Shown: piece by piece, positions 11,654-24,110 of the stretch
Layout: the number at the start of each line of letters is the position of its first letter
Numbering within the stretch: position 1 is the stretch's first letter
Assembly: GCF_964656455.1 (NCBI RefSeq)
Contig: NC_135715.1
Span: forward strand, 76,521,414 to 76,585,413
Length of the DNA: 64,000 bases
Direction of reading: 5' to 3'
DNA from: Halichoerus grypus
Taxonomy: Eukaryota; Chordata; Mammalia; Carnivora; Phocidae
Made by a program: the position numbers and the translations under genes
The notes under the pieces: generated by a model
The model's input: the letters and a program-made list of their open reading frames with translations, nothing else
What the model was told of the DNA's origin: nothing
The model's database searches: none

Positions 11654-12739
11654 TGGGTGGGGATGAAAGCCCAGTGCAGCCATCTGGTTAGATTGAGCTG
11701 AGTAGTGCACCCTCTTTAATCATGTTTTGAGATGATCTGGTTCTCACTTAATCTGGTTTCCAAACTCTGACTTCTGTTAGGTTTCTTACTGATCCTTTAT
11801 TTCTCCTGGACTTTTCTTAAAAGCAAATGAGTTTCAGCACCTTCCCAAATTTGAGCTTAATTTTAAGTCTTTGCACAGCTTGAGCGTGGGGGATAGCTAA
11901 TGGGAAGGGGTCAGTTGCATAGACAATGTGTAATTTGTCAACGCAGATAATCTCTAAATGACTGAGATTTAAAGCAAATTATTTCTGTCCATGTAACTGA
12001 AGGGAAATAAAACTTAATTAAACACAGTCCTACAGTTAACTCTGGCTGCAACAGAATGAGGCACTTGCCTTGCTTCCTTTTCTCCTGGCTACATTAAATA
12101 ACTTTGTTCTTAAAATAGACCAATTATCCCTCAAAGGATGCTAAATTAAAAACAAATGATTCTTTGCTGTTTTAATTATCCTGGAACTTATATTTTGAGG
12201 AATAATCCTTCATGCTTTTAGTCTCATCCACATTGAATTCTTGGTCAGAAGTGATAATAGAATATTTTGCAAGAAAAAAGCTGGGAAGTAACAGAGTTTA
12301 ATCTTATTGTTTTGGCCTATTTGTAATGTTTTCAAATATAGAGTTCATGGATATTTATTAATGTCTGTTTTATTGTCCAGTAATTCCTGCTATTGACCAC
12401 ATCAAGAGATGAAGAAAATGAAAGAATCTGGAGGTAGCATGTTACTGTTTCACCTTGTATTGGAAAACCTAACAAAAATTAATGAATAGTGTGGTTTATT
12501 CAATTTCATTGAGGTCTACAGCATTATTTTCCTTAGAGTGTCCTTTTTGATCTTTGAAATGTAATAAATTCTCTCATAATGTGTCACTAGAACTTCTAAA
12601 AATTTTGAAATATCTTCCTGTATGTCCCTTCATCTGTGCCTCATATCTGTTTATATAAGTGGCAATCACATGGCCTAATTTGAAAAAAGAATCAATAACC
12701 AGAAAATGCAATAGATCGATTTGACTGATTAACTAATTA

Positions 12740-12870
12740 ATTTAATGATTTAACTATTCTCTTATTCATTCAGCAAGTACTCATTGAACTACTATTATAA
12801 TATCTGGTATTTGCTACATACAGGGCAACTGAAAATAAAAAGACAGTAGCCAGGTTGATTAGGCACATAT
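12740..12870. repeat. L2 LINE 3'-end fragment
   Basis: Reads like the worn L2 end: CATTCATTCAGCAAGTACTC followed by a CTACTAT...TACATACAGGGCA...AAATAAAAAGACAG pattern (the 'attcaacaaatatttattgagcacctactatgtgccaggcac' theme). Very diverged. Confidence 0.55.
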
Positions 12871-13304
12871 GTATCTCCCACTATCCAAATCTATTAAATT
12901 ACAGAGTTTTGATTGAAAGAGTTTACATGGCTATAGATATTTGTATTTGATTATTGAATGACATTTAGGTGTGAGAATGCTTGCACAATAACAGAGATTG
13001 CTAAAAAAATTATTTTAGCTGCCCCAGTGTGCAATTATATACTCTAATTACATTACAACAGACTTTGCTCCTATACATTTATTTTTATTAGAGTGAAGAA
13101 CAAATTTATAATTAATGAAGCCCAGGTTTTTAGATTGTACTTTTAGCTTGGTGGCTCTGATGGATTGACTTTTCCCACAGAAACACCCATGGAGCCAGGT
13201 AAAGGGTGGAGAGATGTTCAATAGCACTGGGAACATCAATTGGTACTTTTCTAAACTTTTAAGAGAATCATGACTTTTTTAGGTCTATTCAAACTAAACA
13301 AACA

Positions 13305-13390
13305 AAAAATCAAAGCTTAGTGACTTGTCTTAGGCCACAAAGACAGTAAGAAGAACAGCAAGGAGATGAGTAGGGAAAGACTTTTATCTG
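13305..13390 (-). repeat. MIR fragment
   Basis: Minus-strand MIR core: GTGACTTGTCTTAGGCCACAAAGACAGTAAG, corresponding to the 'acttgcccaaggtcacacagctagtaag' segment. Short and diverged. Confidence 0.5.
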
Positions 13391-16136
13391 CTCACTCTCT
13401 ATTCCCCTAGTAGAGACAGAGGACTTGTATCAACCCCAAATCCTGCAGTTAACATTGTATGTGGATGATGTATTGGAGGTAGATAATTCCCCCTTTCTGC
13501 TTTCTTATCACTTCTTTTTACTCTGAATCAGTACAGGGCAACTCCCAGGAATGCAGCACATCCAAGTGTCAAGGCAAATAGCAACATCATGTATCCTGAG
13601 AAGCACAATGGAAACTAAGTGTGAATGACCATAGGAGGAATGTTGGTTGCAGAATACAATGAGGGGTATAGTTTCATTCACTAGTTGTAGCTAAAAACTT
13701 ACTCAGACTCTCTTAAATTACTTAGAAAGAAATTTACCTTTTACCATTCAGTTAGGCAATAAAAAGGAGAAAACCCTTTCATTGTAGTAGAGCTACATTA
13801 AAGAAATGCCAGAAAGACATCAAAGATTTATTTAGAGGTTGTAGGCACAATTTGTCCTTTAGCAGAAGTGAAGTTTGGAGGGGCTTCTGCTTTCCATAAT
13901 GGTACCATATAAAATTCAGAATACCTAGCCTGTTGAGAAAAGCAGAGGAGCTGAGAGTGGGGGTGGGGAGTTGGGAGGACCTGTTTGAAGGCACAAGAGA
14001 GCTAAGCATATATTGAAAAACTACCTGCCAAAATTTGAGAGAGGACAGAAATTCAGAAAAGGGATCCCTGTTTCTCTGGGGTTATTTGCTGATTGCCAGT
14101 TATGGAAATGTACAGATGAAATACTGACAGTGCTTTAGACAACTTTCAGGGATGGGGTGGAAGGCTGAAATTAGAAGCCTGAGTCCACCAATATGATAAT
14201 GGGGGACATTGATGAAAACTCAAGGATTTGAATGGAGATGCTGGGAGTTGCACCTTACAAATAAGAGCAACAGGGTAAAGCAGACCTCACAGAGGCTGCA
14301 CCCCTGCTTCACATGGTCACCAGTCTAATAAGGGATCCCACATTGCTGGAACTCCAGTCCCTGGAAGAGGCACATGTAAATCATCTCTGGGAATTGTAAA
14401 CTCTAAAAAGTAGAATCCCAATTCTACTTTTAAATTTGAAAAATAAATTAAGAACTCAGTTTACTGTTAAAAGCTGTTTAGATAGATGAGAAAAGTAGAT
14501 AGGTTGATAATTGATATAGATGATAGCTAGCTAGTTAGAGAAATACCTGAGACAGAGTAAATGACATGTAGAATACAATGAGGAAGTCCAAAAGATGTCC
14601 AAGAAGTGAAATAGAAGCAATATTTGAAGTTATTGTGTCTGAGAATTTTATAAAACCAGAGGACAATCAATCATGGCCTAAAAAAGATCTACAAACAGTT
14701 TTAGTATGATAAATACAAAGTGAGTATGAGTCACATCTTGGTACATAATAATGTACCAAGAAAGCAAAGACAAAAAGAAAATGTCAAACTCAAGAAAACA
14801 TACATTTTCAATGAAACAAGATTTTTAGATATACACCTGATATTTTGGTAACAGCTTTATTGAAATATATTCACATACCATATAATTTACCATTTAAAGT
14901 GTATAATTCAATGCTTTTAAAATTTATATTCACAGGGTTGTCAACCATCAACCAAACTTTTGAATATTCTCATCACTCCGAAAAACAAACTTCATAGCCT
15001 TCAGCGTCAGTCCCAATCCTTCTTCCCCACTCCAGTCCTACGCAACCACTTTCTGTCTCTATATGTTCCTATTCTGGAAATTTCATATAAATGGAATCAT
15101 ATAACATGCGTTCTTCTCCTGGCTCCTTTCACTTAGCAAAATGTTTAAAAAATTCATCCACATTGTAGCATGTATCATTATTTAACTTATTTTTGTGACC
15201 CAGTAATATTCCATTGTATGTATATGCAGGCATACCTTAAAGATATTGTGGGTTTTGTTCCAGACCTCTGCAATAAAGCAAATATCACAAATGAAGTGTC
15301 AAATCATTTTTTAAAATTTCCCAGTGCATATAAAAGTTATGTTTATATCACTATGCAGTTTATTAAGTTGCAATAACATTAAAAACAATAGCAAAAAAAC
15401 AATGTGCATACCTTAAATAAAAAATACTTCATTGTTAAAAAATGCTAACCATCATTGGAGCTTTCTGCGACTTGTAATCTTTTTTGCTGGTGGAAGGTCT
15501 TGCCTCCATGTTGATGGTTGCTGACTGACCAGGGTGGTGGCTGCTAAACGCTGGGGTGGCTGTGGCAGTTTTTTAAAACAAGACAACAGTGGAATTTGTT
15601 GCATCCAGTGACTCTTCCTTTTATGAATTATTTTTATGTACCATGCAGAGCTATTTGATAGCATTTTACAGTAGAACTTTTTTCAAAATTGTAGTCCATC
15701 CTCTAACCCTGCCACTGATTTATTAACTAAGTTGATGTAATATTCTAAATTCTTCATTATTGTTTCAACGATCTTCACAACATCTTCACCAGGAGTAGAT
15801 TCCATCTCAAGAAACCACTTTCTTTGCTCATCCACGAGAAGCAGCTCTTCAACTGTTCAAGTTTGATCATGCAATTGCAGCAATGTGGTCCCATCATCTT
15901 GCCCCACTTCTAACTTCAGCTCTCTTGTTTCCACCACCTCTGCAGTGACCATCTCCACTGGCGCCCTGAACCCCTGTAAGTCCTTCATGAGGGTTGGAAC
16001 CAACTTCTTCCAAACTCCTGTGAATGTGGATATTTTGACCTCTCCCCATGAGTCACAAATGTTATTAGTGGCATTTAGAATGGTGAATCCTTTCCAGAAG
16101 GTTTTCTATTGACTTTGCCCAGATCCATCAGAGGAA

Positions 16137-16370
16137 TCACTTTCTATGGCAGCTAGAGCCTTTCAAAAAATGTATTTCTAAAGAACAAGACTTGAAAGTT
16201 GAAATGACTCCTCGATTCATGGCCTGCAGAATAGATGTTGTGTCAACAGGCATGAAAACAACATTCATCTTGTTGTTCATCTCCATCAGAGCTCTTGGGT
16301 GACCAGTTGCATTGTCAATGAGCAGTAATATTTTGAAAGGAATCCTTTTTTTCTCAGCACTAGGTCTCAA
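16137..16370 (-). pseudogene. Tigger1 transposase remnant
   Basis: 77-codon surviving minus-strand frame of the pogo-type DDE transposase. It contains the [13 protein letters not shown] segment with one catalytic aspartate and [21 protein letters not shown], the hallmark of the Tigger/CENPB/JRK catalytic core. The remainder of the about 600-residue protein is broken by stops and frameshifts across 15.6-17.1 kb. It is not a domesticated gene: the frame is short and the element ends are intact. Confidence 0.88.
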
Positions 16371-17120
16371 CAGTGGGTTTAAAATATTCAGTAAACCATG
16401 TTATAAGCAGATGTGCTGTCATCCAGGTTTTGTTGTTCCATTTATAGAGCATAGGCTGAGTAGATAGAGCATAATTCTTAAGGACCTAAGTAAGGGTTGA
16501 GCATTGGCTTCCCTTAGTCACCAATTGCATTAGCCCCTAACAAGACAGTTAACCTGTCTTTTGATGTTTTGAAGCCAGACATTAACTTCTCTTTAGCTAT
16601 GAAAGTCCTAGATGGCATTTGTTTCATCTATGTTGAAAATCTGTTAGTGTAGCCACCCTCATGAATTATCTTAGCTGGACCTTCTGGGTAACTTGCTGCA
16701 GCTTCTCCACAGCACTTTTGCTTCACCTTGCACATTTATGTTATAGAGATGGTTTCTTTCCTTAAACCTCAAGAACCAACCTCTGCCAGCTTAATAATTT
16801 CCTTCTTCAGCTTCCTCACCTCTCTCAGCCTTTGCAGAATTAAAGAGAGTTAAGGTCTTGCTCTGGGTTAGGCTTTGGCTTAAGGAAATGCTGTGGCTGG
16901 TTTGATATTCTGTCCAGACCTTAAACTTTCTCCATATCAGCAGTAAGGTTGTTTTGCTTTCTTATCATTCATGTGTTCACTGGATTAGCACTTTTAATTT
17001 CCTTCAAGAACTTTTCCTTTGTATTCACAACTTGGCTAATGTTTGGTGCAAGAAGTCTCACTTTTGGCCTGTGTTGGCTTTTGACGTGCCTTCTTCACTG
17101 TTTAATCATTTATAGCTTTT

Positions 17121-17321
17121 TAAAAAAAGATTTTTATTTATTTATTAGAGAGAGAGGAGAGAGGGAGAGAGAGAATGAGCAGCGGGGAAGGGCAGAGGGA
17201 GTGGGAGAAGCAGGCTCCCTGCTCAGCAGGGAGCCCAATGCTGGACTCAACCCCAGGACCCTGGGATCATGACCTGAGCCAAAGGCAGATGCTTAACCTA
17301 CTGAGCCACCCAGGTGCCCCA
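17121..17321 (-). mobile_element. Can-SINE inserted in Tigger1
   Basis: Minus-strand SINE with A-tail head, GA-rich segment, GAAGCAGGCTCCCTGCTCAGCAGGGAGCCC, and end GAGCCACCCAGGTGCCCC. Flanked by a diverged 16-bp duplication, ATCATTTATAGCTTTT (17105-17120) and GTCATTTCTATCTTTT (17322-17337), an age sign consistent with an older SINE subfamily. Confidence 0.93.
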
Positions 17322-18190
17322 GTCATTTCTATCTTTTGATTTAAAGTAAGAGACATGTGACTTTTCCTTTCACTTGAACACGTAGAAGCCATCGTAGGGT
17401 TATTCATTGGCCTAATGTCAATATTGTTGTGTCTCAGGGAATAGGGAGGATAAAGGAAAGGGAGAGAGATGGGAGGACAGCCAGTCGGTGGAACAGTTAG
17501 AACACACACATTTATTGATGAAATTTATCAACTTATAAGGGCACAGTTCATGGCACCCCCAAACAATTCCAATAGTAACATCAAATATCACTGATCATAG
17601 GGCACCATAACAAATATGATAATAATGAAAAAGTTGGAAATATTGCAAACAGTACCAAAATGTGACACAGAGACATGAAGTAAGCACATGCTATTGGAAA
17701 AATGGTGGCAATAGACTTGCTTGACACAGGGTTGCCACAAATCTTCAATTTGTAAGAAACTCAATACCTGCAAAGTGCAATAAAATGAAGTACAGTAACT
17801 TGAGGTATTCCTCCTTGTGCCACATTTTGTTTATCCATTCATTAGTTGATGGCCATTTGGGTTGTTTCCATGTTCTGGCTATTATGATCAATGCTGCTCT
17901 GAAACTGCAAATGTGAATATGAAATTGTTTACAAAGATTTGGGTGGACGTATGTTTATCTTGGGTAGGTCCCTGAGAGTGGAATTGCTGGGTCAATGGTA
18001 ACTGTATGTTTTATGTTTGGAAGAATTGCTAGACTATTTCCAAAGCAGCTGCACCACTTACCTTCTCACCAGCAGTGCAAGAGGATTTCTCCACATCTTC
18101 AGCAGTGGCCAATACTTGACATTATCTGTTTGATGTTTACATGTGTCTGTTTTGTTTTATTGCCATCCTAGAAAATATGAAGCAGGTTGT

Positions 18191-18613
18191 GAAATGTTGT
18201 CATCTTAACAAAGCTAATTAAGTCAGAAGTCAATGGAGTGATATATTTAAAGAAAATAACTGCCAACTTAGAAGTCTTTGCTTAGTGAAAAAGTACTTCA
18301 AAACTAATTCGAAATAAAGAGAAAATTTAAAAATTGATAGCAATAATGATCAGCACATCTCTACTAGGAGAACTAAACCCTGTTCTTCAGGCAGAAGGGA
18401 AATGTTCCTAGATGAAAACTCAGATGTGCATGAATCTCTAAATTCCATATTGGAAGTCAGCTGATCCCAAAATTTCTTTCCTTAGCGCCTAATAGAACAA
18501 GAACACCCCATTTCCTTCAAAATGGAAAAGATTCTTCATTTTTTCCTCTTGCTTTGGAAGTAATACATTCAGCTTATTTTCAGATATATTTTAGTGGTAG
18601 TTACATTTGGAAA
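18191..18613. other. unannotated DNA
   Basis: No recognisable gene or repeat between the ancient L1M end and the target-site duplication of the next L1. Confidence 0.4.
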
Positions 18614-18623
18614 CTTGGATTGT

Positions 18624-18773
18624 CACACTACTGGGTGTTTACCCAAAGAATATGAAAAAAATAACTCAAAAGAATACATGAACCCCTATGTTTCTTGCAA
18701 AAATATTTACAATATCACAATATGAAGCAACCCAAGTGTCTGTTGATAAATTGATAAATGAGATGATAGATGT

Positions 18774-18812
<39 letters not shown>

Positions 18813-19232
18813 AATATTACTCAGCCATAAAAAAGAATGAAATTTTGCCATTTGCAGCCACATGAATGGAGCTAGAGAGTATTATCCTAAGTGAAATCAG
18901 TCAGAGAAAGACAATACCATATGATGTCACTCTTATGTGGAATTTAAGAAACAAACATAAATAAATAAAGGAGAAAAAAGAGACAAACCAAAATACAGAC
19001 TCTTCACAATAGAGAACAAACTGATGGTTACCAGAGGGGAGGTGGATGGAGGGATGAGTGAAATAGATGAAAGGGATTAAGAGTACACTTTTCTTGATGA
19101 GCACTGAGTAACATATAGAATTACTGAATCACTCTATTGTACACCTGAAACTAATATAACACTGTATGTTAACTCTACTGGAGTTAAAATAAAAAAAAAA
19201 AAAAGAAACTAAACAAAACAAAACAAAAAAAG
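18624..19232 (+). mobile_element. carnivoran L1 3' end, 5' truncated
   Basis: Begins in the ORF2 C-terminus (ACTGGGTGTTTACCCAAAG), runs through GGAATATTACTCAGCCATAAAAAAG and the 3'UTR (GATGGTTACCAGAGGGGAGG), and ends in an A-rich tail. Bounded by target-site duplication CTTGGATTGT at 18614-18623 and 19233-19242. It contains a (CA)n microsatellite at 18776-18810 in the ORF2 end. Confidence 0.92.
18776..18810. repeat. (CA)n microsatellite
   Basis: About 17 uninterrupted CA units inside the L1 ORF2 end. Likely length-polymorphic. Confidence 0.97.
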
Positions 19233-19242
19233 CTTGGATTGT

Positions 19243-20060
19243 ACCTGCTGACAATGGGGAATGATTTCTAAAGACAATTTTGAAGGCATTGTGGATTGCC
19301 TGGGAGTAAGAGAAGATACAGGGAGACCAATTAAGTCATTAGACATGTGGGAGGGGTTGTCAGCAGATGAGAGGTGAGATGGTCACTGTTAGATGGGGAA
19401 AATTGGACAGGATTGGGACATATAGGGTTGGCAGGTTGGATGTGGGGGATAAGAATGAAGAAGGAGATAAGGAAACATGAAGGGAAATACTAGTCAGAAA
19501 GAAAGAGAACATAATAGAATAATTGTTTTGTAGGGAAGGAAATCAGTTCATGTTTGAAGATGTAGCATTTGAGTTGCCTGTGGAAATCCCATGACTGGTA
19601 AGTAGGTTTAGAGTTCAGGGGGAAGACAGACTTGTCGCTCCTGAGCATATTAGTTTATAGTGACAGCCTTGCGAACGGATGAACTCTCCATGGGGGCTCT
19701 GCCCAGAAGAGTCTTGACAATCAGGGGCACATTCAGAATCACACTGGCTTTCTTTCAAAGACTATGTCAAGGACACACCCCTTTTATGTTCTGATCCAGT
19801 TGGACTGTGGCAAGACCTGTGATTCTCAAGTTCATTCTTGGTTGAATTTAATTACATAGAGAGAAAAAAGAAGTCCTGAGGAACTTAAAATATGGGGAGA
19901 GGAAAATGGAAGTTGCAAAGTCCAGAGAGAAAGGGTGTCCAGAACGGCTAAGAGAAAATCTCAGAGGAGGTGATGTTCCAGAAGCTGAGGGAAGAGAACA
20001 TTTCACAAAGGAAGTCAGACTGAAAAAATAAGAACAGAATAAACAAGACAGCTGAATGAT
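19243..20060. other. purine-rich, possibly ancient dispersed repeat
   Basis: Dominated by GGGAGA/GATGAG/AGGTG words (for example GGTTGGATGTGGGGGATAAGAATG near 19434 and GTTGCCTGTGGAAATCCCATGACTGG near 19574). These resemble an old middle-repetitive element whose family I cannot name. No coding content. Confidence 0.3.
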
Positions 20061-21394
20061 ATTTTAGAAAAAAAATTCAGCTGATTTCAGTCTGCCTTTC
20101 AGACAGAAGACAGACTGTGTGTGTATACATTTGTGCACATGCACGCATACATGTGCACATGAAGAGGGAGGTATTAGGAAGAAGAAGTAGAAGCTGCAGA
20201 AGTACAGACAAGTATAAGCATCTCTTGCATAGACTACCCTGGAGGAGAAGCTTAGATTTTGTCCATCAATTAAAAAAAAGAAAGAAGATAGAAAGAAAAC
20301 CAATCAATAACTACATACAATCTCTATAAAGGAAGCCCTATGCAGATGTGCTAGAAATGAAAATATGTGGCATCGTGTTATAGAGGACACAGAGAAAAGT
20401 AATAATATATGAAGTGACTTTTATAGGTCAAAAAATAAAGCCTCTAAAAGAGCACTGAGATTATGAGAAAAGAAAGGAAGGAGGAACATGGATGGGATAG
20501 AATGAAGGCGCTGAGGCTTGGGTCAATGATGAGATAATTATTGCTATCACTTTTTAATTTTTAGTTAACAGCTAAAACAAAGAAAATAAGTTGGGCATAA
20601 AAGAACTGTTTCAAATTCCACATCTCTTTGCCTAGTTTACCTAAAACATGTCAGTAATAATGGTTCTGGGTAGTTGAGGAAGAAAGAAATGGGGCAGTGC
20701 ATTGTAATGATCTCTCTCTGTTTGCAGCAGATGTTCAATGGGAAGCCCTGAATGGTTGCTGCTGGTTGTTATGCATGGCTCAGAACAGAACAGCTTGTGG
20801 GAGCTGTGAGCCCAGAAGCTGCAGCCTGAAAATAGTCTACAGTTGTCAAATTTGTAGTGAGCATAGTGAAGAGGTGCTGCTCACAGTGCCCTGGGGGTTG
20901 TGGATTAAGTGACTATTCTATTTCCGACCTAGGAGCAAATTATGCTGTACGTCATTTTGCATAATCAAGATACGATACCACATGGATTACCTGTAGATGT
21001 ACTTGTACAAAAGTGTTTTAGGATGTATGAGTACATCAGGAAGATGTGGTTTTCACTGATTCATGTAGAATTTCTAAGGTGAAGACTAGTAATTTTTATT
21101 TAGAGGTTTTAAAGACAATGTTGACTAGAATTCATGCAGACAACACCAAAACCTATTATATGAATTATAGAAAACACCATCATTCTATGCTGATAACATT
21201 CTCACTATGCAATTATAACTAAAGAAAAGCATTATTTTAGCAAGTGAAAGATATGGGTTAGGGCAGCACTATAGGATGAAAGTAAAAAAAAAAAAAATCT
21301 TTAAAGTATTTCAAACAGGAGCCCTTCATGGAAGATATGAAGAAAATTAGAATAGAGAAAAACACCAGAAGAAAAAACTCCTTTGATTAGCATT
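20061..21394. other. unannotated DNA
   Basis: No repeats recognised other than a short TG/CA-rich patch at about 20115-20165. The open frame starting at 20697 has no recognisable family. Confidence 0.4.
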
Positions 21395-21411
21395 AAAACA
21401 TTATATGCTTA

Positions 21412-21603
21412 GGGGCGCCTGGGTGGCTCAGTCGTTAAGCGTCTGCCTTCGGCTCAGGTCATGATCCCAGGGTCCTGGGATCGAGTCCCACATCGGGCTC
21501 GCTGCTCAGCGGGAAGCCTGCTTCTCCCTCTCCCACTCCCCCTGCTTGTGTTCCTGTTCTCGCTGTCTCTCTCTGTCAAATAAATAAATAAAATCTTTAA
21601 AAA
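21412..21603 (+). mobile_element. Can-SINE
   Basis: Plus-strand copy: GGGCGCCTGGGTGGCTCAGTCGTTAAGCG (pol III A-box region), GGGATCGAGTCCC (B-box region), a CT-rich stretch, CAAATAAATAAATAAAATCTTT and an A-tail. Exact 17-bp target-site duplication AAAACATTATATGCTTA at 21395-21411 and 21604-21620, so it is a fairly recent insertion. Confidence 0.97.
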
Positions 21604-21620
21604 AAAACATTATATGCTTA

Positions 21621-22224
21621 ATACAGATACGATGTTCAGAGAGTTCCTAAATTAATACATTTGCAAAAGTTTGTTGAAAAGCTGTTATTGTTTTCAGATT
21701 AAAAAATAACTACATTTGGACCGAATTAAAAGGATATGTTATGGATATGTCATTAAAAATGTGAAGGATTAGCTCTTAAAACTATTTCTTTCTTTGGGTA
21801 AAATAGAAAACTATAATATAATTTTCATAGTCAGTATACAGTCAATACGCTATTTAGCGTTGAAGTAGCTTATGCATCTTCTAGATTCTCTAGACAAGAG
21901 ATCATTTCCTGTCATGAAATTACTCAGGAAATAAAACTTACTAGGACAGCAGTAAGTTTTGATGCAATGATCATATCTATGGTGATTACCTCTCCCATTT
22001 AGATAGTAATTTTTACCTTTCATTAAGTAACTTGTCATTTTTTAACTCATTTTATTATAACCGTACATAATATTACTGAAATTTGCAGTCTTTTGTTTCC
22101 AAGACAGCAATATTTCACTAATGCTTTGTTTTTGTTTCCTCTGAGCACAGTTATTTAACTTTCAAAACCTATTTTCCTTCACTCTTTCCCACTTTTCTTG
22201 TAATGTTTTATTCTCCTGGCATAG
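21621..22224. other. unannotated AT-rich DNA
   Basis: No gene or repeat is recognisable between the SINE and the L2 fragment. Confidence 0.4.
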
Positions 22225-22350
22225 TTCTCCATGCAGGGATACGATGGTGAACAGGGCAGACAGGGCCTTTTCCCTCCTGCTGCTCACAGTCCATGGGGGA
22301 GTCTGGAATTAAAGAAATGTTACAATGTGACAAAGGTTAGAGTAAGAGAA
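22225..22350. repeat. L2 LINE 3'-end fragment
   Basis: Pattern ATACGATGGTGAACAGGGCAGACAGGG...CTGCTGCTCACAGTCCATGGGGGAG matches the L2 end theme 'gaatacagcagtgaacaagacagacaaggtccctgccctcatggagctcaca'. Confidence 0.6.
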
Positions 22351-22704
22351 ACATCTAACCCTCTGCAAAGCTGCTATGCCCTTTGATGCTACAGCATTTC
22401 TGCTTGATCCATTGAGTCCTGATCCCCAAGGTAGCCTTGTCTCCTTCCCTTTTTTCCCCAAATCTTCATCAAGCATTTGGCTTCACCATCTTGTTTTCAG
22501 CCCATTTAGAGTCTAGGTGTTGATGCTCACACTAATGCCTCTCAGCTGCATCTGCCTTCTACACGAGAATTTGATTTTAAACATTTTTCATACAAAATAA
22601 CTTCTCCAAATTTCTTTTTTCCCTTCTGTCGGATCTTTGAAAAGATTATTTCTTAAAAGTCCTCTCTAACAACTTGTATCTTATGAATATTTTATATGCC
22701 TTTA

Positions 22705-22834
22705 TACAAAACTTTTTCAGTTTTCTTTTCAGACCTTCATGCCTGAAACTTAATTCTACATTGTGAATTTTCCATTGCAATTTCTACACTGGAAATATTT
22801 CTGTCACTTCAAAAATAAGTATTGATTCCCTTTT
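22705..22834 (+). repeat. left arm of a 135-bp inverted duplication
   Basis: The reverse complement aligns to 24111-24245 with only about three mismatches over roughly 128 bp. The arm is cut by the SINE at 22835 and its last bases reappear after the SINE (to about 23048). Confidence 0.93.
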
Positions 22835-23033
22835 TTTTTTTTTTTAAAGATTTTATTTATTCGACAGAGAGAGAGAGAGACAGCTAGAGAGGGAACACAA
22901 GCAGGGGGAGTGGGAAAGGGAGAAGCAGGCTTCCCGCCGAGCAGGGAGCCCGATGTGGGCCTCGATCCCAGGACCCTGGGATCATGACCTGAGCCGAAGG
23001 CAGACGCTTAACGACTGAGCCACCCAGGCGCCC
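22835..23033 (-). mobile_element. Can-SINE inside the inverted-duplication arm
   Basis: Minus-strand SINE with a 20-nt T run, GGGAGAAGCAGGCTTCCCGCCGAGCAGGGAGCCCGATG, and end GAGCCACCCAGGCGCCC. Target-site duplication TGATTCCCTTTT at 22823-22834 and 23034-23045. The mirror arm at 24111 is uninterrupted. Confidence 0.96.
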
Positions 23034-23429
23034 TGATTCCCTTTTTAATCCCCTTTTAACCTCACCTTGTTTGAAAGAAAGAATCATGTATTGAACTAAC
23101 AGCTTATGCTCTGTGCTGAAAGTGGTCTTCATGTTTTCCTATGGGGTGTGAGGATGACTTATATAGGGTGGATAGATGTGCACAGTGCTGTTTGTCACTT
23201 TGCCACTAGATGACAGATGATAACCTGGGACTGCACATTTACTCTAGCCCTTGGCATTTACAGAGCTCTACAACCACCTTTGGCCTTTGTTCTTTCTTTT
23301 TTTTTCCTTTGTTCTTCTTACTTAATATGATGCTGTTGTTGTAATAGCACTGAAATTAGAAATATATTTCCCATAAGTAATTTAGTGTCCTTAACTAAAC
23401 CCTAATCATATACTAGGCAATGAGATAGG

Positions 23430-23560
23430 CATGTATCTCCATTTTATAGATGAGAAAGTAGAAATTTGGGGAAATTAACAAGAAAGTCAAAAAGCTAATA
23501 AGGCAAAAAGTGGAGTCAACTCAAAACTAAGTCTGTTTGACTCTAAACTTTCAATGGGCA
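23430..23560 (-). repeat. MIR
   Basis: Minus-strand MIR: ATTTTATAGATGAGAAAGTAGAAATTTGGGG...AAAGTGGAGTCAACTCAAAACTAAGTCTGTTTGACTC, matching 'ttttacagatgaggaaactgaggc...ggtctgtctgactc'. Confidence 0.7.
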
Positions 23561-24110
23561 CATGGCAAGATTGCATCATCTCTCTAAAACAGGTGGAGAA
23601 AAGGTCTGCAATACTAGACAAAGCATTTTCCAGAGGCCTGGCTCACTACTTCTTCCTCTGTCTGGTGGGAAGGTTGCATAGTTAGAGGGACCTCCACAGT
23701 CAGTATGGACTTCTCCCAGGGAGTCTTGCACTGGACTAGCTGTCATACACAGATGGGGCGGGCAGAGTGGGATAAAAACCCATGTAAGGAGTTTCTGGTC
23801 TTAATATTTCCAATACTCTGCAAACTGCTATTTCATAGCAATAATGTGGATTAGGTGGCTGATAATTCACCTATCTTTCTGATGTGAATCTTCCTAAAGG
23901 AGGGCAATGGAATAAATTAATTTAAAAAGTAGATTGGGAAAAAATATCTACTGTATATTACTCATCATACCCAGTTAATTAACTCAAGGTTCAAATTGAG
24001 GGTGGCACTTGAAAACATCTATATTGTATAATATAGTTCTGTTAACAGAAAAGCCTATTCTATCTTTCTTAGCTTTGTATTAAGTAGAGTGGAATCACAG
24101 TGCTTTGCAC

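Larger units (their letters stand above)
11654..14845. other. largely unannotated DNA with worn L2 and MIR pieces
   Basis: No exon-like or RNA-gene signal. Only two ancient repeat scraps are recognisable, listed separately at 12740 and 13305. The rest looks like ordinary non-coding DNA. Confidence 0.5.
15227..17812 (-). mobile_element. Tigger1 DNA transposon (pogo/Tc1-mariner superfamily)
   Basis: Starts CAGGCATACC and ends GAGGTATTCC with diverged terminal inverted repeats next to TA. Subterminal phrases such as TTCCAGACCTCTGCAATAAAGC and CCCAGTGCATATAAAAGTTATG are typical of Tigger1. About 2.4 kb once the SINE at 17121 is removed, which is the full consensus length. Ancient mammalian transposition, long inactive. 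It inserted into the L1M at 14846-18190. Confidence 0.92.
14846..18190 (-). mobile_element. ancient L1M 3' end, split by Tigger1
   Basis: Minus-strand L1 in two pieces, 14846-15226 and 17813-18190. The first starts with AACAGCTTTATTGAAATATATTCACA (reversed L1 3' end) and proceeds through 3'UTR to CAGTAATATTCCATTGTATG. The second resumes with CCACATTTTGTTTATCCATTCAT and continues through the reversed ORF2 end, for example GAGAGTGGAATTGCTGGGTCA near 17970. Joining the two across the transposon restores collinearity. Confidence 0.85.

Noticed and set aside
16137..16370. Transposase-like frame as a domesticated host gene
   Set aside because: Only a 77-codon island remains inside an otherwise broken Tigger1 with its terminal repeats.
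18776..18810. Spaced direct repeats (CRISPR-like) in the window
   Set aside because: The repeats are microsatellites or dispersed SINEs; no regular repeat-spacer structure.
20064..20329. Short opposing open frames near 20.1-20.3 kb
   Set aside because: They arise from TG/CA-rich and A-rich sequence; no family.
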